Of a DNA stretch of 64,000 nt, positions 49,781 to 60,211 are shown piece by piece. The stretch is from Exobasidium rhododendri (Eukaryota; Basidiomycota; Exobasidiomycetes; Exobasidiales; Exobasidiaceae), in the NCBI GenBank assembly GCA_026210745.1, contig CP110632.1:124001-188000 (forward strand), written 5' to 3'. A program made the position numbers and the translations under genes. The notes under the pieces were generated by a model. That model ran no database searches. It was not told where the DNA came from and was given only the letters and a program-made list of their open reading frames with translations. Numbering within the stretch: position 1 is the stretch's first letter; every line of letters begins with the position of its first letter.

Positions 49781-52276
49781 TCAGATACCTTCCGCTACAT
49801 AGTCGATGGGCAGGCCGAGAGCAGAGCATTGATCTTGGCGGATGTGCAGATCTTGCATGTACGGGTTGGGACCTAGACTGAGCAGTTCAAGACTGGAAGA
49901 CGTGGTTGGGTTCCAAGGGTTGTCGTTCACCAGTCTGGCAGTGGTGTAGTACCCACGCACAGTAAGATAAGACTGGGATGGATTCGGTTTGCCACTCCGA
50001 GCAAAGGAAGTCCAGTAGTCCATCATCAGAGCAGTGTGAACGACGTCGTCAGCGTCTCGAATCGGATAGCTGGCAGTGTATCCAGCCGTGTTGAAGAGGG
50101 GAAGCAGATCACCAGAGTGGCAGAGATAGTATCCTTTTGTGGCACTGGTTGTGGAGGTGCAGACGTTGTACGGATCGTACCCTTTGATCTGGTACGAACG
50201 TTGGTCCATCGAGTAGCCCCAGATGTTGGTAAAGACGCCCGAATCAGCGGCAGCCTTGATGGTCGACTCTTGACCGCACCTTCTGATGGAAGTACTGTCT
50301 GTCTCCACGGTGATTGTCAGGTTTTGAATGCTGTTGGCTACCGTTTGGTCGACGGGAAAGAGGGTGGTGGAGTTGCTCTCGACGACGGCTCGATTGGTCG
50401 AATTGATTCCGCCAGCCACCAAAGCGGCATCAAGATTGGTCTGCGAGAGGGGCGGTGTATAGCCTAGGGAAGCCATCTCATCCCTCATGAAGCCCATGAT
50501 GACAGGCACTTTGTTGACGTAGCCGCCTCTCGTTTGCGCAACGTCGACGTTCCTCTCCACGATGAGGTTGCCGTCGATCACTCCTTTACTGTACACAGTA
50601 CCGGAGAGGAATGCAGATGTGGGCAGTCCCTGCAGGCAGGTGATGACATTTGTGTCGTTGGCGCAACCGAGCGATGTCAGTGTGACGTTGCAGGGACCTG
50701 CTTGAGCTGCCGCAGCTGTTTGGTGTGAATTGGCATAATCGGCCGGTCTACCTGACTGGACGATAGCATTTTGAAACAGCCCAGCCGCAGCCGGCGACGC
50801 AATCAACGTCGACACAAATTGCGCACCAGCTGATTGCCCGAGGATGGTAATCTGCTCGGGGTCTCCACCAAAGGTGGCCGCGTTGGCTTTGATCCACTTG
50901 AGACAATTGATCAAGTCACTCAGGGCGTAATTGCCAATATAATCATCGTTGATCGAGAGGAAACCAAGCGTTCCCAGGCGGTAATTGGGTGTGACGACGA
51001 CGACGTCGCCTCGGCTCGCGAGACTTCCGCCGTCGAATACGGGGTCTAATCCAGTACCAGTCTGGAAGCCTCCTCCGTGGATGAACATCATGATCGGTCG
51101 AAGGGTAAAATTGTTCGTGCCTTGAGCGATGACGGAGGTGTACACATTAGCTACAAGGCAGTCTTCCCAGTACGACGTATTTGGATACCCAGGCTGAGGA
51201 CATTGTGGTGAACGACCAGGTACCGCCTTTCCCACTGCTGGCACGTAGACGTTGGAGGCAGTAAAGCGAGTGGGTGTGTCAGCGTAGGGTGTTTGTATGA
51301 ACCGGAAGGAGAGAGCATCTCGGTAAGCAGTGAATCCGTTCACGCTGATACTGTAATTCGCATTCAACGAGGCAGCTTTGCTTGTAGACCTTGGAGCAGA
51401 GTTGGTGCACAGGACTGGAAACGACTTGGAGCACAGGTGCGTGACCAGGGTGACAGAGGACTCGTCTGCTTCCACAGAGGTACAGTAGAGCGAACCATTC
51501 TTAGAGTTTGCTTGTATCCAGTATGTCTGCCCGCTGCTGTAAGAGCCGTCGCTGATGAGATATTGCAATTGCAGCGCCAGTCCAGGCTCTACCGTGCCGT
51601 TCAAGATGACGGGAACCTCTCCGACAGATGCACACGTCGCATTTATGGAGGATCCGACAACGGAAGAGGGGTATAGCAGGTAGCTAGCTTGACGAGTCAA
51701 AGGCGAAGCTGCTCGAGTCCAGTTGGCATCGTTCTGGTATAGAATCTTGAGAGCTGGTGGAGGAGGTATGGATATGCTCGTTGATGTGGCTGTTGAGGAA
51801 GATGCTACTGTAGTTGATGTTGTAGATGATGTTTTGCTTGATGCCTTTGTGATGGTCGATGAAGAAGGGGCCTTTAGCGACGTTGAAGTTACGCCTTTAG
51901 TCGTGCTCGTGCTCGTGGATGCTCGCTTTGTCGACGTGGTAGAAGCAATCTTCGTTGACGTGGTAGAAGCTCGCTTCGTTGACGTGGTAGAAGCTCGCTT
52001 CGTTGAAGTGGTAGAAGCTCGCTTCGTTGAAGTGGTAGAGGTTTTCTTCGTCGAGGTTGAAGTGACACGCTTGGTCGATGTAGTGGTAGTGTGCTTAGAC
52101 GATGATGAGGCCTTGCGCTTCGTTAAGGAAGCCGACTTAGCTGTGGATGCTGCCGTGGTCGGAGACTTCCTCTTCGTCGTCAACGCCGCTCTTTCCTGTA
52201 AAGCAGTGACGGAAGTCGTATCGATGAGGGCAACGAGAACCAGTAGAAAGAGCAACAGGTGCACAGATCTAGCCAT
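49781..52276 (-). CDS. Secreted type B carboxylesterase with a Ser/Thr/Lys-rich N-terminal stalk
   Basis: Intronless minus-strand gene, 831 aa. The signal peptide is SVHLLLFLLVLVALIDTTSV. Residues about 30-175 form a low-complexity stalk dominated by Ser, Thr and Lys, with several copies of KRASTTST between about 66 and 125. A cysteine-containing region follows, then the carboxylesterase domain: MFIHGGGFQTGTG (oxyanion hole), NYRLGTLGFLS, ITILGQSAGAQF with Ser about 482, and the late His at about 720 (CHSGDLLPLF). The stalk is probably O-glycosylated and may hold the enzyme in the cell wall. Repeated Lys-Arg sites in the stalk could also be cleaved by Kex2. The substrate is unknown. Confidence 0.88.
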   Translation of the reverse strand: MARSVHLLLFLLVLVALIDTTSVTALQERAALTTKRKSPTTAASTAKSASLTKRKASSSSKHTTTTSTKRVTSTSTKKTSTTSTKRASTTSTKRASTTSTKRASTTSTKIASTTSTKRASTSTSTTKGVTSTSLKAPSSSTITKASSKTSSTTSTTVASSSTATSTSISIPPPPALKILYQNDANWTRAASPLTRQASYLLYPSSVVGSSINATCASVGEVPVILNGTVEPGLALQLQYLISDGSYSSGQTYWIQANSKNGSLYCTSVEADESSVTLVTHLCSKSFPVLCTNSAPRSTSKAASLNANYSISVNGFTAYRDALSFRFIQTPYADTPTRFTASNVYVPAVGKAVPGRSPQCPQPGYPNTSYWEDCLVANVYTSVIAQGTNNFTLRPIMMFIHGGGFQTGTGLDPVFDGGSLASRGDVVVVTPNYRLGTLGFLSINDDYIGNYALSDLINCLKWIKANAATFGGDPEQITILGQSAGAQFVSTLIASPAAAGLFQNAIVQSGRPADYANSHQTAAAAQAGPCNVTLTSLGCANDTNVITCLQGLPTSAFLSGTVYSKGVIDGNLIVERNVDVAQTRGGYVNKVPVIMGFMRDEMASLGYTPPLSQTNLDAALVAGGINSTNRAVVESNSTTLFPVDQTVANSIQNLTITVETDSTSIRRCGQESTIKAAADSGVFTNIWGYSMDQRSYQIKGYDPYNVCTSTTSATKGYYLCHSGDLLPLFNTAGYTASYPIRDADDVVHTALMMDYWTSFARSGKPNPSQSYLTVRGYYTTARLVNDNPWNPTTSSSLELLSLGPNPYMQDLHIRQDQCSALGLPIDYVAEGI
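51902..52081 (-). repeat. Coding tandem repeat in the esterase stalk
   Basis: The minus strand encodes repeated eight-residue units close to STKRASTT, with 24-base DNA units that are nearly identical in the centre. Expansion or contraction would lengthen or shorten the stalk without a frameshift. Confidence 0.8.
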
Positions 52277-53216
52277 TGTGAGAGCAAAGAGAGAAACAAA
52301 GGAGTGAGGGGCAATCTAGGAAGTAATGAGTGTGGTGATAGTAACGACTGCCAAGGTCATTGTGATGTGGGAATGGTGATGGGGAAAAATTGATGCGGGG
52401 AGGGGGAGAGGGAGAGGGGTGTGACCAATGCTTGATATTCTGATTCCTTTGATTCAATTTTGCTTGCATCGATCTGCCTCGAGACTTTCCTCCCAAAAAA
52501 GAAGGGGGGACTTGCCTCCTACCATCTCGGCGCCAAGACGTAGGTAGGGTAAATAGCACCTCGAAATGGAAGTTGGGCTGTGATCCACAGAATATTCCTT
52601 TCCTAACTAGGAAGTAGACCGATGCGAAGAAAATTAAAAGAGCACTTCGCTTCAGTTTCTTTACAAGTTCCCTCTATCTCTATACAACGCAATTACATGC
52701 TCCCCTATCCCTCTCGTGTTACTCACGCGCTTTATATTTAAAAGTACGAATAGAGATGGCATTGAGAGATTTCCCGGTACAGTCCCGAGTAGGGTGCTTC
52801 CCTGTTTCTTCTTATTTCCAATACAACATTGCTCGGGACGCCTCCGTGCAGCGAAATGCAAGGAGGCTCTGCGATAGTCGATCATAAGATGAGCTTAAGT
52901 TGTACCTGTCGGCTCTTTTAGGCAGGGGTGATCCACAGTGATCGCTCATCAAGCCAAGTTTCTCAACAACGGGTATATCAGGAATGGCCGCCCGTTGAGC
53001 TAGAGGGAGGAGGGGCATTCAAAACACTCGCCGCCATCAACGTCCTCCTTGGCAGCGTAGTGACACACGAATCGTACAAGTGACAACGATGACAGCAGAT
53101 GATTATGATGTATCTATAGTGTATATGGCAAGTGACGGTAGAATGTACAAGATGAGAAGGTGATTTTGGTGTTATATGAGAGGATGCTGCTAGGACGGGA
53201 TCGATAAGGGGGGCAT
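52277..53216. other. Intergenic region upstream of the esterase
   Basis: About 940 bases, the promoter side of the esterase and the 3' flank of the MFS gene (both minus strand). It holds a purine-rich stretch (complement CT-rich) near 52395-52420. No supported gene. Confidence 0.55.
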
Positions 53217-55160
53217 CTAGATGGATTCCTCCTTTTCAGACGAAGGCAGTTCCGATTGAGCGGCGACCACCTCCTTCTCTCCCTTCTGCTTGACGCCGCC
53301 TGACTTTGCAGTCCTTCTGGCTCCCATGACTGGGCCCCTTACACCTTCCTCCTCGTCTGGGTGCTTGGCACTCTTGATATCTTCCGTAGCCACAGCGTAT
53401 TTACTTCTTGATCGAATTCGTTCACCGTACTTGATAAGAATGAAAGGCAAGGGGCAAGCTAGAGCCAAAAGGCAAGCAAGAAGTAGGCCGGCATACGGGA
53501 TGGTGAGATTGTCGAACATTTGCGTTGTGAAGAGAGGAAAGGATGCTGCCAGCATGTTTCGGACGAATCCTTGCGCACTGATCGCACTGGCACCGTACTC
53601 TTGTCCGTAAGCATCCGTCAAATAGTTCTGGACGGCATCAAAGACAAAGTAGACACCGGCGATCAAGAAGAAAAGACCAATCTCTGGCCCGATCCAGTGA
53701 ACGTGAGTGTAACTTGTGAAAGCGAAGATGAACATACCGCACATACTCATGATACCACCGACACTTCCGTAGTACAGACGTGCTTCCGGGACTGCAACAC
53801 CGCCGTTCTTTGCTTTGGCATCGTTGTAAAGCTTGGCAGAGTGGAAGTTGACTCCCCAGGCGGCAAAGGTTCCTAAGATTGGTCCAATGTATGCTAGGCC
53901 ACCTACTCCTTGAGACCAGCCGTGCAGACCTTGGAAGACGAGCGGAATACCCGCGAAGAGGGCAAAGATGAGTGCCCATTCGTAGGCAAGCCAGAGACTA
54001 AAGAGCAGTACAACTGGCTCTCGAACAAGGAGCATGGCGGCACGAGTAGTCGAGACGTGCAACAGCGCTTTGATGGACGGTGTTTCCAACTCGGCAGCTG
54101 CTCTGTATCGGTTGTCGCCAGTTTCCTTACGAAGTTTCTTTGCTCGCCTGGTCAAGATGACGCTTGCTCTCGTCTCTCGTAGGAAGATGCACTCCACTGC
54201 AAAGACGGCTCCGTTGATGATGAGTTGGACCCACTCAACCCAGCGCCATCCCTTCTTCTCGACAATAAACCCATTGTAGAGAGGTGCTCCGACGGTTCCA
54301 AGAACGGCGACCAAGCTGAAATGAGTGTGAGAGGGATAGGCAAGGCGATCATTAGTTCCCGGCCTACAACTTTAAATCTATAGATTTGCCGGGACTCACC
54401 TGAATAGAGCAACCTTGTTTCCTCGCTCCGATGTCTTCCAGATCGAGGCGAGTGTACCAGGAATGATTGTCGTACCAGCTGCACCAGCGCAACCCAAAAA
54501 GAATCGAGAGACCAAGACAGTCGCGACATTCTGAGCTACGGCAATAGGAATGAAAAAGATGACGAAGACGGCGTAGCAAACGAGGTAGACGGGTTGTGCT
54601 CCGACGAATTCGGACAGAGGACCAAGGAAGAGGGGCACAATAGCAAATGCTGCATTGAAGAGAAAGAGACCGACCTCACCAACCTCGCGCGAACATCCCA
54701 ATTCGGCACACATGGGCGTGATGCCGGAAGAGTAGCCGGCAGTAGCGAGACCGATGAACAAGCACATGGCGCAAAGAAGACCAGTGGTAATGTACTTTTT
54801 CCCCTGTGACCAGTTCATGGGATTATCGGGATCGTCCTCTGCAAAATAAAACGAGAATATCTGGTGAGACTCTGGTTCACAGGGGAGATATCAAAGCCTC
54901 AATAGAGATCTCGAACACTCACCTCCGTCCCAGGTGACCAGGATGACAGTGCCATCTTTGACACCTTCCGGGTGCGCGCCTTCCTTCACATTTCCGTTCG
55001 ATGCCATCTTCCTATGCGAAGGGCGTCGTGAGGAATTTGGCGAGGAAGTTGCCGTCGCATCACTGTTGTTGTTGGTTTCTTCCACCGCTGCATCGGCTGT
55101 GGCATACTTTGCTCCCTGTGGAAGGAAAGTGGAATGGATCGACGTCGCCTTCAAGACCAT
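53217..55160 (-). CDS. Major facilitator superfamily transporter (DHA1, polyamine/drug-type)
   Basis: Three exons on the minus strand (about 55160-54923, 54834-54396, 54314-53217) give about 595 aa. The N-terminus is hydrophilic with a block typical of fungal DHA1 transporters just before helix 1 (VTWDGGEDDPDNPMNWS, spanning the first intron). About 12 helices follow, with FLFNAAFAIVPLFLGPLSEFVGAQPVYL (helix 2 and the signature loop), SRFFLGCAGAAGTTIIPG and LGTVGAPLYNGFIVEKKGWRW. A hydrophilic central loop and a charged C-terminal tail (about 75 residues) complete it. The closest known group exports polyamines or toxic compounds at the plasma membrane; the substrate here is unknown. The start at 55160 is the most likely ATG. 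Confidence 0.87.
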
Positions 55161-56561
55161 CTCGAAAGGGTCGCTTGAGTAAAAAGATAGGACTGACGTG
55201 ACTTTGGGATTGTCGGGGTAAGAGAAGATGGGGAAAGAAGGGGAAGGTGGTGCAGAATTGCTACTTCTTAACCGTCTTTCACTTTGGCACAATTGCTTTC
55301 TCCATCGGTCTCTCGATTCCGTACGTCCTTCGTTTAGCCCGTTGCAGAAGTAAATCTAGACACGTATGTCCATCCGCGCAATCAAAATTTTCCGTATACA
55401 CTGGACAAGAAAAAGCCCTTTACTATGACGCACGGCAACTTCCGGCTATTCTCCTCCAATCTCGAAAGATTTAGTTACATGGTGCCAATGACAAGTATAT
55501 TGCTTCACTTTGAGACGCCTCCACTGCCCAGAAGCGGTAAAATTTCTCAATGTAGTCTAAAAAGCAACATTAATCTTCCTTTTTTCCCTTAAAGATACCG
55601 TTTTTGGTGGAAAGTCGCGCTCCGAGAGTTCCAGTCCCTCTGTTTCGCGTGGGTGGGGAGGTCGTTAGCCCTTGGCAGCGCGCGCCGCTGTGTGGCAACC
55701 TTTCTTAGAGAGAGAAAGAAAAAAGGGCCTATGGGCCTTTCCCCGTCGTAGTGGCGTACGCAAGGGCACTCACATGACGGCCGCAAGGTGAACACTACGG
55801 GCTATGAGACAGCCACACACAATTGTGCTGTGTGGGTTGATCCAGCCCTGGACGCCTCTTAGCGAGTGAATGAGAGATCTAAGCTGTCACATGATTGTAG
55901 GAGGTTGATGGTGGAGACGACTGCCACGTGTTTTTACCGACGAAATACGGAATTCTGGTAAGATCCCCTGTGCCTCGGGGTACCCTTCTTTCTTGGAATT
56001 CTTACCGCGGGAGGTGGTTTATCTTTTCCCGAAATATGGTCACGCGCGCGCGCGAAGAAATGTAAATATTGACAAGCGCCAGAACCCAACAGATGTGCTT
56101 TGTTTATCAAAGTGAGAAGGAGAACCAGTGCCTTGTTTAGATCGTCTTGCGCTTCGTCGCTATCACTAGCTCTTACAGAAGATTCTGCGATTGACAAAAG
56201 CGATTAAGCAAGAAAGAGGGGAAGGATAGATCTCGGACGTCCGCTATGTTGGTACTGCGTCTGTGCGTGTGAATGAAAGAAGAGATAACGGAGTCGATCT
56301 CCAGACTCTCTCCTTCTGTGCGTCGAATGCTTTGTCTTTGTTCCTACATAACGAGGGGTAAAGGACACGATGAAGACCACCTCCATTACCTGCTGCTCCT
56401 TGATCTCATCTTTCTCCTGTTCATGACCTACACACTCCTTCATTACCACGCTCGTTAACCTCTCCACACACACTTCCCCCTCCTTTCAACTTCCTTAGCT
56501 ATCCACTCTCTTCAAATCGACACTTACAAAGATCCGCCTACGTCGTCCGCATCTTGCAACC
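55161..56561. other. Long divergent intergenic region
   Basis: About 1.4 kb between the divergent MFS and hydrolase genes. It includes an alternating CG run near 56042-56054. Short frames occur on both strands without recognisable content. No supported gene. Confidence 0.55.
56042..56054. repeat. Alternating CG tract
   Basis: An ACGCGCGCGCGCG tract in the intergenic region. Alternating purine-pyrimidine DNA of this kind can adopt Z-DNA; no function is evident. Confidence 0.6.
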
Positions 56562-58227
56562 ATGCTTTGCACTGCTCTTCTTGCCATACCCTTCCTTCTG
56601 TCATCGTACGCCATCGCACAAAGTCAAGGCACCGACAACTCCAACAGCGCGTGGGGCTGGCCAGCGCTGACACCTGCAACGGGCTACATCAATACCACCT
56701 TTCCTGTCCAAAACGGCACCAAGGCATTCGCATACATCGACGAGACATACAATGCAAGCAAGATCGAGCGTGCCATTATTCAGTGAGAATTATCATCTAG
56801 ACGGTAGACTGTGTCGAGAATAGTAACTAAAGCCGAGTCGGGACTCATCTATAGAATTCACGGCAGCGGACGAGATTGTTGGAATTATGCGAAGCACACC
56901 TCCGATGCCCGCACTCTAGCCACGCAGACACTCGGCTTGGATCCTTCTACGATTCTGTCCATTGCTCCAGAGATGTTTGCAGTAGGTGACATGCACGCTG
57001 GAGCATTTTCACCGTCCGATGAATACCTCTGCTGGCTTGGTGATGAATGGAGTGGTGGGGCAGACAATGTCGAAGCTTGCACTCCGGGCGTCAAGGGTGT
57101 CTCTGCATTCACAGCCATAGATGCGATTGTTGCCTGGTTGCAAAACACGACCATGTTTCCCTCTCTGAACACGATAGTCGTCAGTGGTCATTCGTTTGGA
57201 GGACAATTCACGCAACGGTATTCTAGTCTAGGCAGCAATCGCGGTAATGATCAGGTAGAAATGCACTATTGGGTTGGAAATCCAGGTGAGTATTGGTGGT
57301 AGAGCAATTGCAAGAGAGGCCACATCATAACTCACTTTTGAGACATTTCCCTGGGCAGCTTCCTATCTATACCTCAATGATGCTAGACCCTCCCCCATCG
57401 AAGCTCTGCAAGCGTGCGCCGACTACGACACTTTCAAATATGGAATGAAAGAAATTGGCGCCGGTCAGAGTTACGCATCTCCTGCCCCTACCGCATCACA
57501 GATTTGGGCCACCTATATAGCCAACAATGTCCATCTTGCCCTTGGTCTGGCTGATTCCGGTTCAGGAGACCTCGGCTGTGAGGGCCTGGTACAAGGCCAA
57601 TCGCATCGTGAGTGAGGGCGGCGAGACATACCAGAGACGATGTATGCTGACCTCCTGCTTTTGTGGGATTGGGAAGTGGAACGTGGCCAAGGTTTTATGA
57701 ACTACGTACAGCAATGGGCCGGCAGTCTCCCATCCGCACACACTGTCGAGTGAGTCAGACTCTCAGTTCACTATTCGATTGCACAGATGGACTGATTTAC
57801 CCCTTTGTCTCTGCCTTTCCGAAGCTACTTTCCTGGCATCAGACACAATGCAGGAAAGATGCTCCAACAGCCTACATCCCTACATCGACTCTTTTTCGAT
57901 CGAGGCACCAACATCACGACCAGCCAAGCACCTGCTGGCATGACGAATGGCGTCAAGTTTGACTTTGTATCTCCGCAGCAGAGTCTATTGACTCTCCATA
58001 ACTTCACCCACGTCCTTACGACAACAAGCGCCCTCTCTTCCAAGGTCAACGTCTTTGCTTACAACACCTCTACTACCATTCAAACTTCACCGAATTCCAC
58101 TTCTTCAGCTCAGCAAGCTGCCGTGACAAAGAGCAGCAGTCATGCCGACGCAGGCAATACCGTCCTTGCTCCTCTTTCCCTTCTCTTGGCTTTTGCACTC
58201 GTCACCGTCTTTTGTATACACCAGTGA
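56562..58227 (+). CDS. Secreted, probably GPI-anchored alpha/beta hydrolase
   Basis: Five exons (56562-56782, 56855-57285, 57359-57607, 57677-57749, 57825-58227) give 458 aa. The signal peptide is MLCTALLAIPFLLSSYAIA. The oxyanion block IHGSGRDCWNY, the nucleophile elbow VSGHSFGGQF and a late His in PGIRHNAGKM make an alpha/beta-hydrolase triad likely. The C-terminus has a Ser/Thr-rich stretch followed by a hydrophobic tail (LAPLSLLLAFALVTVF), the pattern of a GPI anchor signal. The last two introns use AAG acceptors preceded by good CTGAC and CTGAT branch sites; other acceptors break the frame or need a 27-nt intron. No specific substrate can be given. Confidence 0.78.
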
Positions 58228-58637
58228 AGATTATGTAGCATAGTATACCTCCCTTTTGTCGCTCGACTCATATCACTCGATTTGTACGATCACTTTACTT
58301 ATAGCGTTACATCATTGCAATCATACTCCTGCCCGCTATATTGCAAGGACCGTATGTCTGATTCTCTCGTCGCTCAGTCTCTCAGTCTCGGCTCTTTGAC
58401 TCACTCAACAAGGTAAGTGCTATGTTCGAGCGAACAAATATGTGGCCCCCCTTACAGCATTGCAGCAGAGACACACTCGCAGACCATTGAAAAAAAAACG
58501 GATCTGATTACGGAAATGTCATTGATGTAGAGGTGTATGTTGCGAGTATTACTGATGGTACATGGTATGTAGGGTCTATAAGGAAAAGAATTTTAAATAG
58601 TATGCGGAGGATAATTTATGACTAGAGCCAGGGAAGA
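58228..58637. other. Convergent 3' region
   Basis: About 410 bases between two genes ending towards each other. AT-rich at the right end. Nothing supported. Confidence 0.6.
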
Positions 58638-59372
58638 TCACTTCATCCCGTTCCAGCGAGGGAAACCATCGGCGTCAAATCCAAGCGCATCGAGCATGCG
58701 ACCCACACTTTGCTCCACAATGTCTTCCACACTCTGAGGCTTTGTGTAGAAAGCGGGCACAGGTGGAAAGATTACGACGCCGATCCTAGCCAAGGCCAAC
58801 ATGTTCTCCAAGTGGATCGGACTGAGCGGTGTTTCCCTAACGCAAAGGACCAGCTTCCTCTGTTCTTTGATGGTGACGTCTGCCGATCTCGCGATGAGCT
58901 CTTCTCCAAATCCAGATCGAATAGCGCTCAACGTCTTCATGCTGCAAGGAACGACAATCATACCATCTGTCTGGAAGGACCCGCTGGATGGTGGTGCAGA
59001 GGCATCATTGATGTTGTAGACGTGGGTCGCTAGTGACCGCAGTTCTTGCACTCGCATGTCCGTCTCGTACTTGAGTGTCTCTGCCGCCCATTTACTGATG
59101 ATGAGATGCGTCTCTACGTCCAAATCTCGGAGCTTCTTGAGCAATGAAATGGCCAACACTGCTCCAGTGGCACCAGTCATAGCAACGACGATTCTCTTCT
59201 TCCGTCTTGGTACTTCCAGGGGCTGAGCAGATAGAGGTGACGTTTGGTGCTGAATCGATGATCCTGCCGAGGAGGGGAGGATGTGCGGCCGCAGCCATAC
59301 TGGCATCGCATCATATTTGATGAGTCCAATGGCAGTCGTAAGGAGCGCGATGACGAAGAGTGATAGATACAT
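58638..59372 (-). CDS. PAD1: Flavin prenyltransferase (PAD1/UbiX family)
   Basis: Intronless minus-strand gene, 244 aa. The UbiX/PAD1 fold is shown by RIVVAMTGATGAVLAISLLKKL (FMN-binding loop), HLIISKWAAETLKYE, MIVVPCSMKTLSAIRSG and the C-terminal block VLCVRETPLSPIHLENMLALARIG, which contains the RETPLS motif. The N-terminus has a hydrophobic segment (MYLSLFVIALLTTAIGLI), probably a mitochondrial or membrane targeting region. The family prenylates FMN with dimethylallyl phosphate to make the cofactor used by UbiD/FDC1 decarboxylases. The FDC1 homologue lies divergently 840 bases away, as in yeast where the two genes are neighbours. The pair is strong evidence for phenylacrylic acid decarboxylation. 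Confidence 0.93.
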   Translation of the reverse strand: MYLSLFVIALLTTAIGLIKYDAMPVWLRPHILPSSAGSSIQHQTSPLSAQPLEVPRRKKRIVVAMTGATGAVLAISLLKKLRDLDVETHLIISKWAAETLKYETDMRVQELRSLATHVYNINDASAPPSSGSFQTDGMIVVPCSMKTLSAIRSGFGEELIARSADVTIKEQRKLVLCVRETPLSPIHLENMLALARIGVVIFPPVPAFYTKPQSVEDIVEQSVGRMLDALGFDADGFPRWNGMK

Positions 59373-59487
59373 CGTGTACCTGATAGATGGCTTTTTGGTG
59401 GAGGGGATACTGCAAGCGCTAAGCTGGGTCAGAGACGAGAGGACAATGGAGCGAATGCTAGTCTTAAAGAATCAATTCGATCCTACG

Positions 59488-59494
59488 TTATATA
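59488..59494 (-). promoter_or_regulatory. TATA box of the PAD1 gene
   Basis: TATATAA on the minus strand, about 116 bases before the ATG at 59372. Confidence 0.5.
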
Positions 59495-60113
59495 GAGTAG
59501 CATACGTGTTGCCGCCAGACGTTGTAGGTGGTCTGAAATCATGATTGCTCATCAACTTTACAATTGACGTACCGCTTCGCCCCTCCCACCCCCCTTGACA
59601 TACTCTAGATCTGACGCCAAATAAAATTTCTTCTGACGACTCCTCTCTTGATCTGGTTCCTTGGCTCATGCAGAGTAGGGCCGTCGTAGGTGGGTCCCTG
59701 CCTGTCCCATTCCATGACGCGAAGTCCTTGACAAATGCAGTTTTTTTCTCTCTTGACGACTATGTTCACCGAAAGGAGGCTTTAGACATCGATTTTAATA
59801 TCGAAGATACTATGGCTATTTTTTGCCTATCATTAGGAAATTAAGATTGTCCGGTCTCTGCGCCCCTTTTCCAACGCGTACCAAAAGGGCGAGAACGAAG
59901 AATTAGATCTTTACTACAAGGCTTTTAGTCACTCGGCGCGAGTCTATAGTGATGCTTCCATCCAACTCCTTGCGTTTTTCTGTTCTTTTAATTGCCAGAT
60001 TGAGGTGTGGTATGACAGTGCTACATGCGGGGGAGGGGGATCTTCGGTCTCTAAACGTCCGCTCCGATGTAACAGGTACTAGCACACCAAGATTGCATCT
60101 TGGCACGATGAAG

Positions 60114-60120
60114 TATATAA
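60114..60120 (+). promoter_or_regulatory. TATA box of the FDC1 gene
   Basis: TATATAA lies about 92 bases before the ATG at 60212 and is followed by a typical leader. Confidence 0.55.
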
Positions 60121-60211
60121 AGAGAGGCTCTGATCCTGGTCATATTTCAGTATCACACAAACTACTACCGTACCTCCTCGCCTTTACATTCTGCACGCAG
60201 ATATCGCAACA

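Larger units (their letters stand above)
59373..60211. other. Bidirectional promoter of the PAD1/FDC1 pair
   Basis: About 840 bases between the two divergent start codons, with a TATA element near each start. This arrangement would allow joint induction. No gene. Confidence 0.65.

Noticed and set aside
57608..57634. 27-nt intron in the GPI-type hydrolase gene
   Set aside because: It would keep the frame but is much shorter than the other introns here. A 67-nt intron with a proper branch site also keeps the frame, so I prefer that.
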